Notes under the pieces: model-generated
What the model was told of the DNA's origin: nothing
The model's database searches: none
What the model saw: the letters and a program-made list of their open reading frames with translations, nothing else
Part shown: in pieces, positions 38,269 to 47,611 of the stretch
Layout of the letters: every line of letters starts with the position of its first letter
Numbering within the stretch: the stretch's first letter is position 1
DNA from: Gloeocapsa sp. PCC 7428
GTDB taxonomy: Bacteria; Cyanobacteriota; Cyanobacteriia; Cyanobacteriales; Chroococcidiopsidaceae
Assembly (NCBI RefSeq): GCF_000317555.1
Contig: NC_019745.1
Location: 4,840,001 to 4,904,000 of the forward strand
DNA: 64,000 bases
Direction of reading: 5' to 3'
Made by a program: the position numbers and the translations under genes

Positions 38269-40008
38269 CTAGCCTTTTTCGAGCATGAAATCGCGTCCCA
38301 GGAACTTGTAAGTAATACCTATTGTGGTGAAGATAATTGCGAGCATCACGATTCCTAATGCGGCTACACGTTCGTAGCTGCCTTCTGTTACCAATTGAAA
38401 TAAAGCAGTGGAAATGACTTGCGTGTTATTTGTGTAGAGTAGAATCGCACAACTTAGCTCGCGCACCGATAAGATGAACACGAGAAGCCAGCCGCTGATT
38501 AAACCGCGCTGTACCAAAGGTACAGTAATCTTATGTACTGTTGTTGCCTGAGTTGCGCCGAGATTACGCGCCGCGAGTTCCAACTCAGGATTGATACTTG
38601 TGAAAATATTACCAGCGTTAGAAAAGGCGATCGGTAAAAATCGTGTTGTAAAAGCAATAATCAAAATTGCTGCTGAGCCATACAGTACTAACGGCGGGCG
38701 CGAGTAAGCAGAAAAAATCCCAACAGCAATCACAATTCCAGGAATTGCTAAAGGTAGCATTGGGAGAAAGCCTAATACTCTATAAAACCGTACCAATTTG
38801 CGATTAACGATGTAAGCTATCACAATGCCAACTAACATCGCAAACGTCGCTGCGCCAGCAGCATAAATGAGCGTATTTTGGATCGCGCCTGAGGTAAAAG
38901 GCTGCTTAAACAACACATCTTCAAACCAGGCAAGTGTCAAGTTAGAAGCATCCAGTGGGCGTCCCCAAGACTTTGATAGCGCAGTACGCAATAGAACGTA
39001 AACCGGTAAAAACAGCGATAGCGTAGCAACAAGTAAGCAAAAAGCTAGAAACGCCCATTTCCAGTATCCCAAGTTAATCAAACGTTTTCGTCCAGCTTTC
39101 CCCGTCAGCGTAGTGTAGCCCTTGCGCGCCAGCAGACGACGTTGCAATAACAGTAAAGCTGCGGTGATAACAACCAAACATATCGAAAAAGCTGAAGCTA
39201 GTTCAACATTAGAAGGATATTGAAACTGCTGCCAGATTTCGGTTGTTACAATATTAATCCGCGCTGGAATCAGTATTAGCGTAGGAGAACCAAAAAGCGC
39301 GATCGCTTCTAAAAAGGACAAAATAAAGCCGGAAATAATCGCTGGTAATACAAGTGGTAAAGTGATGCGAAATGTTGTTGCAAATGTACCCGCTCCCAAC
39401 ACTGTCGCCGCATCTTCTAATTCTGAAGAAACAAACTCCAGCGCCGAACTCACCATCAAAAATACATATTGAAAGCTGTAGATTCCTACTACAAAAATTG
39501 CACCCAACATTGTATAAACATCAAGCGGTCCTTTTTCTATCCCAGTCAGTTCGATAAAAACCCGATTGAGCCAACCTGATGTCGGAGCAGCTAATAAAAT
39601 CCACGCAATTCCACCCAAAAAGGTAGGCACCGAAAATGCCCCCAGCAACAAGACGCGCATGAGTCCTCGTAACGGCATATTTGTCCGAGTAGTTGCCCAA
39701 GCGAGAGGAACTCCAATCAAAACACTGAGAACTCCGGTTCCTGTTGCTAGCATCAACGAGTTGAGCGCCGCCTCGCGAAAGCGTGGGTTTGTCAATACCT
39801 CAATGTAATTGCTGAGAGTGAACCCACCTTCATTGACTTGCATGAAGCTACGCAAGACTAACCAATAGCTTGGCAAGCCAATCAACACTAGCAAAATAAC
39901 AATGAAGCCAATCCAGAAAACGAAAGAAAAGTCATATTTTCCAAGCCAACGGTTTAAAAACCGCTGTGGGCTAACAATTAATCTTGCGATACCAGTTTGA
40001 GTTGTCAA
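38269..40008 (-). CDS. ABC transporter permease, FbpB/FutB-like fused two-domain
   Basis: A 579-residue inner-membrane permease with two BPD-transport modules and about twelve helices, as in ferric-iron permeases FbpB/FutB. The EAA loops contact the ATPase: SELEDAATVLGAGTFATTFRI near 190 and ELELAARNLGATQATTVHK near 470. Translation starts at a TTG supported by GGAGG seven bases upstream (plus-strand CCTCC, 40016-40020); the next methionine is about 56 residues inside, past the first helix. It lies 18 bases after the binding-protein gene. Confidence 0.9.
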   Translation of the reverse strand: MTTQTGIARLIVSPQRFLNRWLGKYDFSFVFWIGFIVILLVLIGLPSYWLVLRSFMQVNEGGFTLSNYIEVLTNPRFREAALNSLMLATGTGVLSVLIGVPLAWATTRTNMPLRGLMRVLLLGAFSVPTFLGGIAWILLAAPTSGWLNRVFIELTGIEKGPLDVYTMLGAIFVVGIYSFQYVFLMVSSALEFVSSELEDAATVLGAGTFATTFRITLPLVLPAIISGFILSFLEAIALFGSPTLILIPARINIVTTEIWQQFQYPSNVELASAFSICLVVITAALLLLQRRLLARKGYTTLTGKAGRKRLINLGYWKWAFLAFCLLVATLSLFLPVYVLLRTALSKSWGRPLDASNLTLAWFEDVLFKQPFTSGAIQNTLIYAAGAATFAMLVGIVIAYIVNRKLVRFYRVLGFLPMLPLAIPGIVIAVGIFSAYSRPPLVLYGSAAILIIAFTTRFLPIAFSNAGNIFTSINPELELAARNLGATQATTVHKITVPLVQRGLISGWLLVFILSVRELSCAILLYTNNTQVISTALFQLVTEGSYERVAALGIVMLAIIFTTIGITYKFLGRDFMLEKG

Positions 40009-40026
40009 AATTTTTCCTCCGTTGCT

Positions 40027-41124
40027 TTAAGCACCGAATACATCACGCCACTTCCTAATCACGTCAGGGATATTGCGTTGAATTTCCGCTGAAGTAGGAA
40101 CTGTAGGTTGCATATCTTTAAGCGTTTTCGCACCAGCAATGGAAACATCAGCTGTGAGCGGTTGCTCGTAATACTTGGCAATTAGCTCTGAATACTCTTT
40201 CGTCGTTAAAAAATTCATAAATAGCTTGGCGGCATTCGGATGAGGCGCATTTCGTAGTATCCCAATCGGACCCACGACGACAACTGCACCATCAGTAGGG
40301 TAAACGACCTCTAGTGGATCGCCTTGAGCTTTACGCGTTAATGTTTGCCCCAGCGTTGCAATTCCAATCGCGCGTTCGCCGGATACAAGAACTGGAATGA
40401 CATCGTTAATTGAGCGCCCTAGCTTAGGATTAAGTTGATTAAATCTGACAATATACTCGTCCCAACCATACTTTTGCTGCATTGCGATCGCCCAAGTTCC
40501 TACTTGTCCACTTGCTGCACCACTACCTGTAGCAATTTGATCTCTATACTGCTCTTGCACTAAATCTTTCCAACTTCTAGGAACATTTGTTGCTGATATT
40601 TTTTTGGTGTTGTATGCAATCACAATCGGAATCAAAGCACCCACTTGATAGAAGTTATCAGGATCGAGATTGCGATACGGTTCAGGAATATTTGCTTTAT
40701 TTACCGGTTCGTATTGTAAGAGTCTTGCCTGATCTTTTAACTGGATCATTTGACTAATGTCAGTCGTTCCAAAAACGTCTGTTACTCTTAAACCAGCTTG
40801 GATTTCTTGGTTAATTTTTTGAAACAAAGTAGCAGCAGCATTACGAGTTCCCTCAAAAGTAATTCCTGGATATTTAGCGGTAAACGCCGCACCGATTTCA
40901 TTAACAATTTCTTGGGTAAAAAAAACAGTATATAGAACAAGCTTTCCTTCCTTTTTTGCAGCTTCGTAAAGGGCTTTCTCATCGCTAGGTGATATAGGAG
41001 ATTGTTCGGTAACAAGCGAAGCGGATTGATTTCCAGTGTTGGCTGTACATCCCTTTAGCGCGATTAAACTTACCGATGATGTTCCAGTAAAGACAATAAA
41101 TCTACGTCGAGAAATTCTATTCAT
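40027..41124 (-). CDS. periplasmic binding protein of a ferric-type ABC transporter (Tat lipoprotein-like)
   Basis: A 365-residue solute-binding protein. The N-terminus NRISRRRFIVF fits a twin-arginine signal, followed by a hydrophobic core and LKGC, a possible lipobox. The mature part has KKEGKLVLYTVFF, GIEFEG-like GITFEGTRN, VTDVFGTTDISQM and GSGAASGQVGTWAIAM, consistent with the FbpA/FutA/PotF cluster. KYYEQPLTADV near 327 holds adjacent tyrosines but is not clearly the FbpA iron ligand pair, so iron as substrate is uncertain. GGAGG (plus-strand 41129-41133) lies four bases before the start. First gene of the operon. Confidence 0.85.
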   Translation of the reverse strand: MNRISRRRFIVFTGTSSVSLIALKGCTANTGNQSASLVTEQSPISPSDEKALYEAAKKEGKLVLYTVFFTQEIVNEIGAAFTAKYPGITFEGTRNAAATLFQKINQEIQAGLRVTDVFGTTDISQMIQLKDQARLLQYEPVNKANIPEPYRNLDPDNFYQVGALIPIVIAYNTKKISATNVPRSWKDLVQEQYRDQIATGSGAASGQVGTWAIAMQQKYGWDEYIVRFNQLNPKLGRSINDVIPVLVSGERAIGIATLGQTLTRKAQGDPLEVVYPTDGAVVVVGPIGILRNAPHPNAAKLFMNFLTTKEYSELIAKYYEQPLTADVSIAGAKTLKDMQPTVPTSAEIQRNIPDVIRKWRDVFGA

Positions 41125-41506
41125 TCAACCTCCATGCCAAAGAAATATCCGCAGCTTATTTTTTACTTTCTACAGTATTAACTTTGAAAGACAATACTTA
41201 GATAGGTATTAAAATTTATACGCCGTTTAGAAAGGTAACTTTAGATTTTCAGTTCGATTATTAATGAAGTAAGTAAAGTCAATTAAGTTTGAGATGGACT
41301 CGGTTGCGCATTCTTATGTTCAGGATATTACAACTTTCTGATTTTTTTTGAATAAAATGTTCACTTTTTTTGTTGATATATATAAGTAAAAGTTTTTGAT
41401 AAAGTTAATTGCATTAAGATTATAAGTAAAACTTTGCGTAGAATAACAAGGCGCTGAAGATGCTGTGTCAATCCCCAACATCATCAACCGTTTCGCTAGC
41501 TGTGAA
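41125..41506. other. intergenic region upstream of the ABC operon
   Basis: An AT-rich stretch of 382 bases with T-tracts around 41340-41372. It must hold the minus-strand promoter of the binding protein-permease-ATPase-ligase operon and the end of the GT39-like gene, but I find no Fur box or other operator that I would defend, and no gene. Confidence 0.5.
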
Positions 41507-43117
41507 TTAAGCTGACTCCACTGTTATTTGTATTCTCCAAAGTTGACCTGGAGCATGGATGAGTTCTAATTTATAATTAGGATGGTTTTGTAATCTTGCT
41601 TGCAATTCTGCATCAGGTCTAAATAAGAAAACTTCACTAAATCGTTTAATAGCGTCAGGAATTTCAGTTTCACTCACCAACAATACACTGACTTTAGGCT
41701 CAAGTTCGTAGCTCAGTGAAGTAATACGACTGACTCGCTTTTGACTACTAATAACTAGCGGCTGATTTGCTTGATTAATAATGTCAGCAATATCAGGATT
41801 GTAATAACTACTATACTTGTTCCACCAAGTTTCCGCTTGCGCACTCACAATACAAGATACAATTCCACTCGCTAGCGCGATCGCTAAAATAATTTGCCAT
41901 ATTTTCTGCTGCGAATGCTTCAAATAAGTCGCCGTCAAACGGTTAGCAAATAAATAAGCAACAGCTATTTGTATAGCCAGATAACCAGGTAACAAATATC
42001 TCGCGATACTAGAGCGTTGTCCGCCAGAAATTACATCTGGTAGCACCAAGCTTATAGTAGTAATGAATAAAAGCGTAACGACAAATGACCAACTTGATGT
42101 TGATGTATAATTGCATAAAATATAAAATGCATATACAACTAGCGCTATAAATACAGGAATTACATATAGCAAAATATCATTAGCATTAAATTGAATATCA
42201 TTGCCTGCTTCAACATCAAAAAATTGAACGTTATTATAGGCGACTTGGATATCAAAAAATAGAGTAGTAAAATTTAATAGCCATCTTTTTATTAAAGTAT
42301 CAAAACTAATTGCACGGGCTGTCCATTCACCAATACTACTTGCATTAATAAAATATAAAATTATCCAAGGAATTAATGTTACTATTCCAACTAATGAAGC
42401 AATAAGATAAGCAAGAAAATTCTTGGTTACGCGAAATTGCTCTTGAAGTAACAAATAAACACCATGCGCAAAAGAAACTAAAATAAATAAAAGATGGGAG
42501 TATAAACCTAGAACAACTGTTAAAGCATACATTCCCCAGATTAACTTTGTTTTTTGACGAATAGCGCGTAAAAATGTAATACTAGCTAGTAATGTAGTTA
42601 CAGTCAGTAAACTATACTGTCTTGCTTCTTGAGCATATAGTACGTGTACTGGAGAAACGGCAACTAAAGCCATTGCGATCCATCCTACAAGTGGCGTAGC
42701 AAATAACTCTAAACATAACCAGTAAATGCAGGGAAAGACGAATAAACTAATAACAGCCGCTACACCACGAGTGGCAGCAACAGAACTCCCAAAAACTTGC
42801 ATTGCTAAACGAGCGATCGCATAATATGCGGGTGTATGTTCGGCATTTGCAGCTAAAGCATTGATTGTATCGAACCAATTTCTTTCCGGCGATAAGCGTT
42901 GGAAGACTTGTAAATCTTTAATATTAATAATGCGATCGCTTGGTACTTCATCAACAAATTCGGTTTTTTTGTAACCAACAACGCGCACTGATGTATGCAC
43001 TTCATCAATCCAATAAACTTTTTTATCGAGATTGACGAATCTAAAAAAAATACCAAGTAATATGACAGCAATTAAAAAACAATGAAGGTAAGGAAGATTA
43101 TATTTATAACGAGTCAT
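41507..43117 (-). CDS. GT-C membrane glycosyltransferase, GT39/PMT-like
   Basis: A 536-residue polytopic protein. The first loop has VYWIDEVHTSVRV near 34 (acidic motif) and EHTPAYYAIARLAMQVFG near 93. VLYAQEARQYSLLTVTTLL near 160 is the strong YAxExRxYS motif of this superfamily. A short soluble C-terminus follows the last helix near 430 (ETWWNKYSSYYNPDIADI). It probably uses a polyprenyl-phosphate sugar. It follows its partner gene (43133-44848) by 15 bases on the same strand, so the two are very likely an operon. It is only distantly like the GT39-type gene at 25516. Confidence 0.75.
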   Translation of the reverse strand: MTRYKYNLPYLHCFLIAVILLGIFFRFVNLDKKVYWIDEVHTSVRVVGYKKTEFVDEVPSDRIINIKDLQVFQRLSPERNWFDTINALAANAEHTPAYYAIARLAMQVFGSSVAATRGVAAVISLFVFPCIYWLCLELFATPLVGWIAMALVAVSPVHVLYAQEARQYSLLTVTTLLASITFLRAIRQKTKLIWGMYALTVVLGLYSHLLFILVSFAHGVYLLLQEQFRVTKNFLAYLIASLVGIVTLIPWIILYFINASSIGEWTARAISFDTLIKRWLLNFTTLFFDIQVAYNNVQFFDVEAGNDIQFNANDILLYVIPVFIALVVYAFYILCNYTSTSSWSFVVTLLFITTISLVLPDVISGGQRSSIARYLLPGYLAIQIAVAYLFANRLTATYLKHSQQKIWQIILAIALASGIVSCIVSAQAETWWNKYSSYYNPDIADIINQANQPLVISSQKRVSRITSLSYELEPKVSVLLVSETEIPDAIKRFSEVFLFRPDAELQARLQNHPNYKLELIHAPGQLWRIQITVESA

Positions 43118-43132
43118 TTATCATTCATATCA

Positions 43133-44848
43133 TTAAGATTGTGTTTGAATACATTGTGCTTGTAGAACAATAAAGTTATCAACTTCAAAAACAGTACATT
43201 GGGTGGTAAATTTACTTAAAGCTGGGGCTTGCTGCTGTAGTTGTTGAGATATAGTTGTAGCAAGTGGTTGAAATTGTCTTATCCAGCGATCGCTTGTCAC
43301 ATACGCTGGAGTAAAAGCGTTCTTTTCTAATAGCCAAAAATCAATATTATATTTTTGAATGAATTGCTGCACCTCAGTTAAATCTTGGCTATACTGCGCC
43401 TGAATGAGATCGAGCGTACGCTGACGAAATTGACGATAGTATCCCCAATGATAGGGAATAGCATATTCACTGCCAACGAGAATAGACCGCTGAGCAAAAG
43501 TAGGTAAATTATTAGCCTCATCTGCTAGCGAAGCAATAATAATATCTGGTGGTTGCTGTTGAAAAAACTGATATAAACTAGGATTATTTCCTACAATATA
43601 ACCTGTCCATAAAAACTGATTTAATGTGGATGGATAAAATATCAAAACAATAGCAATTACACACGCAAAAGCACGTTTTAAGTAGTCAAGTATCCTTCCA
43701 CGAGAAGTGCGCGATCGCTGCAAGAGAGTATCGAGTAACAACGTTAAGGCGATCGCGGCGGCGGTTGTCAAGATAATCCGCAAACTATGCTGCGTATAGC
43801 GGCTAGGAAGATGCAGTTTAAATATCAGCGCATGGGCAGCGAAAAACATGACCAAAGATGCAAGTATCATCTGTGGTAAGAGAATAATAGTAGGGCGAAT
43901 TTTAGTTGCTAAAGGAAACTGCGATGGAAACCGTAACATAATTGGTAGCAATAGCCCAGTATAAACTAGTGGTGGCATTAATGCCGAAGTTAACCGCATA
44001 CCGCTGCGACTCGCATTAAACCAAAACTCCCAAGCATCGTTGATAAAAAAGCTGCTTCTTCCTCCTGGTAAGAATTCAGGTAAAGTTCTTGCAGTCAATG
44101 CGGCGATCGTTGGTGCAAATTCACTCGAAGAAAGTGCATAGGGTAAAAGAACTAAAATTGCTACTCCAATTCCGGCGATGCTGATGTATTTTTGACGATT
44201 AAAAGCTAGTTGTAATCGCCACCGTCGCCAATGAAAAAACTGAAAAAGCAAAATGAGAATACAAACAAAAATTAATGAGGGATAAAATAATCCTAAAAGT
44301 GCGATCGCAACTAAACAAGGTAGCAAAGAACGTTGCAAAAAGTAATAAAGAAATGCTAAAAATAAGGGATAAATAAACGCTTTTGGTGTAGCTGAAATTA
44401 AGCCATCTTGCATCCACAAATTTTGATTAAGAAGAATTGCTCCAATAAACCCAGTTATAGGTAGAGGTAATATTTGTAAACAAACACCAAAGCTGTAACT
44501 TGCTGTCATTAATCCTAAAATTAGTGGTAAAATTTTACTTAACCACAGCGGATCAATTCCTACAACAGCGAAGCTGCGATATAGAATTGTGTATCCTAGG
44601 GGTGCGACTGACTGAAAATAGTCAGCAGTTAAATCATTTGGAAATAATTTCGAGTTTAAAAACCGCCGCATCCAGAAAACGTGTTGTCGCGCATCATCTT
44701 GCACTACATACTCACTGCTAAAAGCTTGCTGAAGCGCTAGAATGCCATAAACAGCGGTCAAGACGAGACTTAGACTTAACCAGAATTTAATCTGAATGCT
44801 AGACTTAGTGTTCTGCGGTGAGAGAAGTTTATGCAGGTGCGTTAGCAT
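43133..44848 (-). CDS. large polytopic membrane protein, GT-C-like (paralogue B)
   Basis: A 571-residue protein strongly similar to the product of 27148-28875. Shared stretches include YVVQDDARQHVFWMRRFL, DYFQSVAPLGYT, VAIALLGLFYP, LPSRYTQHSLRI (PTRY in the other), IASL..E..N.P.F.QRSILVG, and a closing CTVFEV..F.VLQAQCI. Helix count and soluble C-terminal domain match. The N-terminus before the first helix differs. First of a two-gene operon with the GT39-like gene. The reaction is unknown; a role in lipid-linked sugar transfer is inferred from the GT-C-like first loop and neighbours. Confidence 0.7.
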   Translation of the reverse strand: MLTHLHKLLSPQNTKSSIQIKFWLSLSLVLTAVYGILALQQAFSSEYVVQDDARQHVFWMRRFLNSKLFPNDLTADYFQSVAPLGYTILYRSFAVVGIDPLWLSKILPLILGLMTASYSFGVCLQILPLPITGFIGAILLNQNLWMQDGLISATPKAFIYPLFLAFLYYFLQRSLLPCLVAIALLGLFYPSLIFVCILILLFQFFHWRRWRLQLAFNRQKYISIAGIGVAILVLLPYALSSSEFAPTIAALTARTLPEFLPGGRSSFFINDAWEFWFNASRSGMRLTSALMPPLVYTGLLLPIMLRFPSQFPLATKIRPTIILLPQMILASLVMFFAAHALIFKLHLPSRYTQHSLRIILTTAAAIALTLLLDTLLQRSRTSRGRILDYLKRAFACVIAIVLIFYPSTLNQFLWTGYIVGNNPSLYQFFQQQPPDIIIASLADEANNLPTFAQRSILVGSEYAIPYHWGYYRQFRQRTLDLIQAQYSQDLTEVQQFIQKYNIDFWLLEKNAFTPAYVTSDRWIRQFQPLATTISQQLQQQAPALSKFTTQCTVFEVDNFIVLQAQCIQTQS

Positions 44849-44994
44849 GACCGCGATCGCTGATTAATACACATTGGCATTAGTTAAAGTTGAAGTACAG
44901 CGATTGTCTATGAGAATTCTCCTTTCGTCAATAGGAAGACTTTTTGTAACAACTCGGCGTCAAAACTAGCGGTTTACCTTCGCATTCAACAACA

Positions 44995-45345
44995 ATGTTT
45001 AGAAAAATTATCTGGTTTAGTCTTGCGGCGATCGCCGTCGTCTTTGTATGGGGAAATTTACTCGTCGATCCAGCGGCGTCACAAGCGCAATCACGCATTA
45101 ATGCCCTAGAAGTCGATCTTCGCGGTGTGCAATCGCGACTCAACCGTATTGAAGCCCAACTCAATCAATCGCGCGGCGGACAATCACCGCGAACACCATC
45201 AACAATTACACCAGCACCACCAGGACCAAGAGCGCAATTGAGCCAAGATCAAACGTTTGATAGATTAGCAACGCTCGTAGTAGAAGTCAAGCAACAAGTT
45301 AACAACCTAGAAAAGCGAGTTTCTACTTTAGAAAAACGTCTATAG
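44995..45345 (+). CDS. small membrane-anchored coiled-coil protein
   Basis: A 116-residue protein of unknown function. One N-terminal membrane helix or uncleaved signal (IIWFSLAAIAVVFVWGNLLV) is followed by a heptad-rich coiled coil (SRINALEVDLRGVQSRLNRI), a proline- and threonine-rich linker near 62-78, and a second coiled coil to the end (VEVKQQVNNLEKRVSTLEKR). It likely forms an oligomer in the periplasm. It is divergent from the GT-C-like operon and convergent with the gene at 45369. Confidence 0.7.
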   Translation: MFRKIIWFSLAAIAVVFVWGNLLVDPAASQAQSRINALEVDLRGVQSRLNRIEAQLNQSRGGQSPRTPSTITPAPPGPRAQLSQDQTFDRLATLVVEVKQQVNNLEKRVSTLEKRL

Positions 45346-45368
45346 CTGAGAATCTAGAAGCCTGCTAT

Positions 45369-45848
45369 TTAAGACTCTGCCGATTTTAAAGCGCGATCGA
45401 GTATATTCCGCGCTTCTTCGGCTTTGGATCTTGCTTCTTGATAACGCAAATTCACTTGCGCAAAGTTTTTTAATGCTTTGAAGCCTTCTTTGATCCGAGT
45501 AATTTCCTCTTCGCTGACAGATTTATCTGTAAACAATACATCAATCGCAGCACGTACAGCCATTGCTTCTTCGCGCGATTCTTGCACTTTGAGCTTAAGC
45601 GTAGCAAGATTACTCAAAACTTGTACTGCTTGCGTCACGGCATCTTCATCACTCGTGGTATCTGTGGCTGCTTCTTTTACCTCAATTAACTGTTGAGAAC
45701 TAAAACCTTCGGCGAGATCAGTAGGTAACTTACCTTCATCCATAAGTTCCATTAGCTGATCCATTGCTTTATCTCGTGCTTTTGCCGAATCTTTGCCAGG
45801 AACATTCAGGATAATTTCTGGGCTTTGCGGCAAAGTGTACTTAACCAT
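45369..45848 (-). CDS. helical protein of unknown function
   Basis: A 159-residue soluble, highly charged protein with no recognised domain. A short beta-type start (MVKYTLPQSPEIILNVPG) is followed by almost continuous helix, including DKAMDQLMELMDEGKLP and EEEITRIKEGFKALKNFAQ, and a terminal coiled-coil-like helix NLRYQEARSKAEEARNILD. No cysteines are present. It ends 23 bases from the convergent coiled-coil gene. No function can be given. Confidence 0.7.
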   Translation of the reverse strand: MVKYTLPQSPEIILNVPGKDSAKARDKAMDQLMELMDEGKLPTDLAEGFSSQQLIEVKEAATDTTSDEDAVTQAVQVLSNLATLKLKVQESREEAMAVRAAIDVLFTDKSVSEEEITRIKEGFKALKNFAQVNLRYQEARSKAEEARNILDRALKSAES

Positions 45849-46042
45849 AAGTCATTCGTTAAATATTATCTAGTACTGCTGAGTTTAATTGTTATGAATA
45901 CTTGTTTTAGCAAGGTGAGAAACACATTGTAACGTAAGCGATTGTGGCGCGATCGCAAGTTGCAATTTATCAAACAGTTCAACCGCCAAAAGGCAGAACT
46001 TTATACTGGTAGATAGGAAGCTGATTTTTGACTGAGGATATC

Positions 46043-47374
46043 ATGGCTCCAAATCCCACAATTATGCAAGCTGTAGAGCAACTAGGCTACCGCGTTACGG
46101 TTGGAGATGTTGCTACGCAATCAGGATTAAACGTCAGCTTGGCACAGCAGGGATTATTAATGCTTGCTTCCGAAGCTGGTGGACATATGCAAGTTGCTGA
46201 ATCAGGTGAAATTGTCTATCAGTTTCCCAAAAATCTCCGCACAGTTTTGCGAAACAAGTTTTGGAGATTACGACTACAAGCTTGGTGGCAAAGAGTTTGG
46301 CGTATTTTATTTTACTTGATTCGGATTTCCTTCGGTATTGTTTTGTTACTGTCGATCGCAATTATTTTTCTCAGCATTTTTATTATTATCAGTATGATAA
46401 ATCGCGATAACGACGATCGCGGCAATCATTCGAGTGGTGGTATGGTGTATATGCCCCACTTTTGGATTGGTCCTAATTGGTATTGGTTTCTTTACCCAGA
46501 CTACGATACGCGTTACCAACAACGACGCCGCGAAAAAAACGAACTTAATTTTTTAGAAGCGATCTTCTCGTTTTTATTCGGTGATGGCAATCCCAACGCT
46601 AACTTAGAAGAACAGCGCTGGCAATCGATCGCAACTGTCATTCGGAATAACTCTGGTGCCGTTGTTGCAGAACAAATTGCGCCGTATCTTGATGATATCG
46701 GTTCGGGGTACGCACAAGAGTACGAAGATTATATGTTACCCGTACTCACGCGTTTTAACGGACAACCGGCAGTTAGTCCCCAGGGACAGTTAGTCTATCA
46801 CTTTCCCGAATTACAAGTCAGTGCAGCGCAACAGCGATCGCGTGCGGTTGCACCGTTCTTACAAGAGTCACTCTGGCGCTTTAGTGCGGCAAGTTCAGGA
46901 CAAATTGCCTTAGCCGCAGGGTTAGGATTATTAAACTTTGTCGGTGCGGTATTTTTAGGATATTTATTAGCCGATGGCGCGATCGCGGCTGAATTGGGAG
47001 GGTTAGTCGCGTTTGCGCAAGGAATTTATTGGTTACTTCTGGGCTACGGTACTGCGTTCTTAGCCGTTCCCCTCGTGCGCTATTTCTGGATCAAAGGGCG
47101 GAATCGACGAATTAGCGATCGCAATCGTCAGCGACAACTCAGAGCCGGAACTTTAGCCATTCCTGATGCGACGTTACAACAAAAAATGTCCTATGCGCAA
47201 CAATTTGGTGCGAATACAGTGATTACTCAGGAAGATTTAATCTACAGTACGGAAACAGATCTGCTAGAACAAGAAGTAGAACGCTCCGACAAACTAGATG
47301 CCCAATGGCAACGCCGATTATCACAGTCGCGTGGCGATCAAGAATCGGTGGATAATACAGGAGGAAAATCTTGA
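46043..47374 (+). CDS. cyanobacterial membrane protein of unknown function
   Basis: About 443 residues. The N-terminus looks like a small helix-turn-helix-type domain (QAVEQLGYRVTVGDVATQSG, then LAQQGLLMLASEAGGHMQV) and is repeated in weaker form at about 200-265. A membrane pair follows near 95-125 (FYLIRISFGIVLLLSIAI), a tyrosine/tryptophan-rich stretch (HFWIGPNWYWFLYPDYDTRY), and more helices at about 290-355. The C-terminus is charged. ATG at 46043 with GAGG six bases upstream is preferred over TTG at 46028. The duplicated domain around a membrane core suggests a sensor or scaffold, but this is a guess. Confidence 0.65.
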   Translation: MAPNPTIMQAVEQLGYRVTVGDVATQSGLNVSLAQQGLLMLASEAGGHMQVAESGEIVYQFPKNLRTVLRNKFWRLRLQAWWQRVWRILFYLIRISFGIVLLLSIAIIFLSIFIIISMINRDNDDRGNHSSGGMVYMPHFWIGPNWYWFLYPDYDTRYQQRRREKNELNFLEAIFSFLFGDGNPNANLEEQRWQSIATVIRNNSGAVVAEQIAPYLDDIGSGYAQEYEDYMLPVLTRFNGQPAVSPQGQLVYHFPELQVSAAQQRSRAVAPFLQESLWRFSAASSGQIALAAGLGLLNFVGAVFLGYLLADGAIAAELGGLVAFAQGIYWLLLGYGTAFLAVPLVRYFWIKGRNRRISDRNRQRQLRAGTLAIPDATLQQKMSYAQQFGANTVITQEDLIYSTETDLLEQEVERSDKLDAQWQRRLSQSRGDQESVDNTGGKS

Positions 47375-47427
47375 TGGTAAATCTGTCTACTGTAAGTCAG
47401 TGGATGAAAGTAAAGGTCACTAAAAGG

Positions 47428-47471
47428 TTGGTTATTGGTAACTGGTAATTGATTAAACAGTACCGATTACC
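47428..47471 (+). repeat. GGTAA-type short repeats between genes
   Basis: A run of related units (GGTTATT, GGTAACT, GGTAATT) is followed by ATTACC, so that GGTAAT (47444-47449) can pair with ATTACC (47466-47471). A similar unit mix (GCTAGTTACTTGTGACGGG) lies near 31516. Probably cyanobacterial short repeat debris. Confidence 0.35.
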
Positions 47472-47611
47472 CAACAAGTAGATGTTTAGTTATATCCACC
47501 TGGTTAGTACATTATTGCTAAATCCTGTAGTTCAATCAAACAATATATTGCGGTAGGATCTACTAAGAATAATTTCCTACATTCATCGGAAAACCTTTCT
47601 ACAAGTGAATT

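Noticed and set aside
41125-41506. Possible Fur box upstream of the ferric-type ABC operon.
   Set aside because: The region is AT-rich with loose inverted repeats, but I found no stretch close enough to the Fur consensus to defend.
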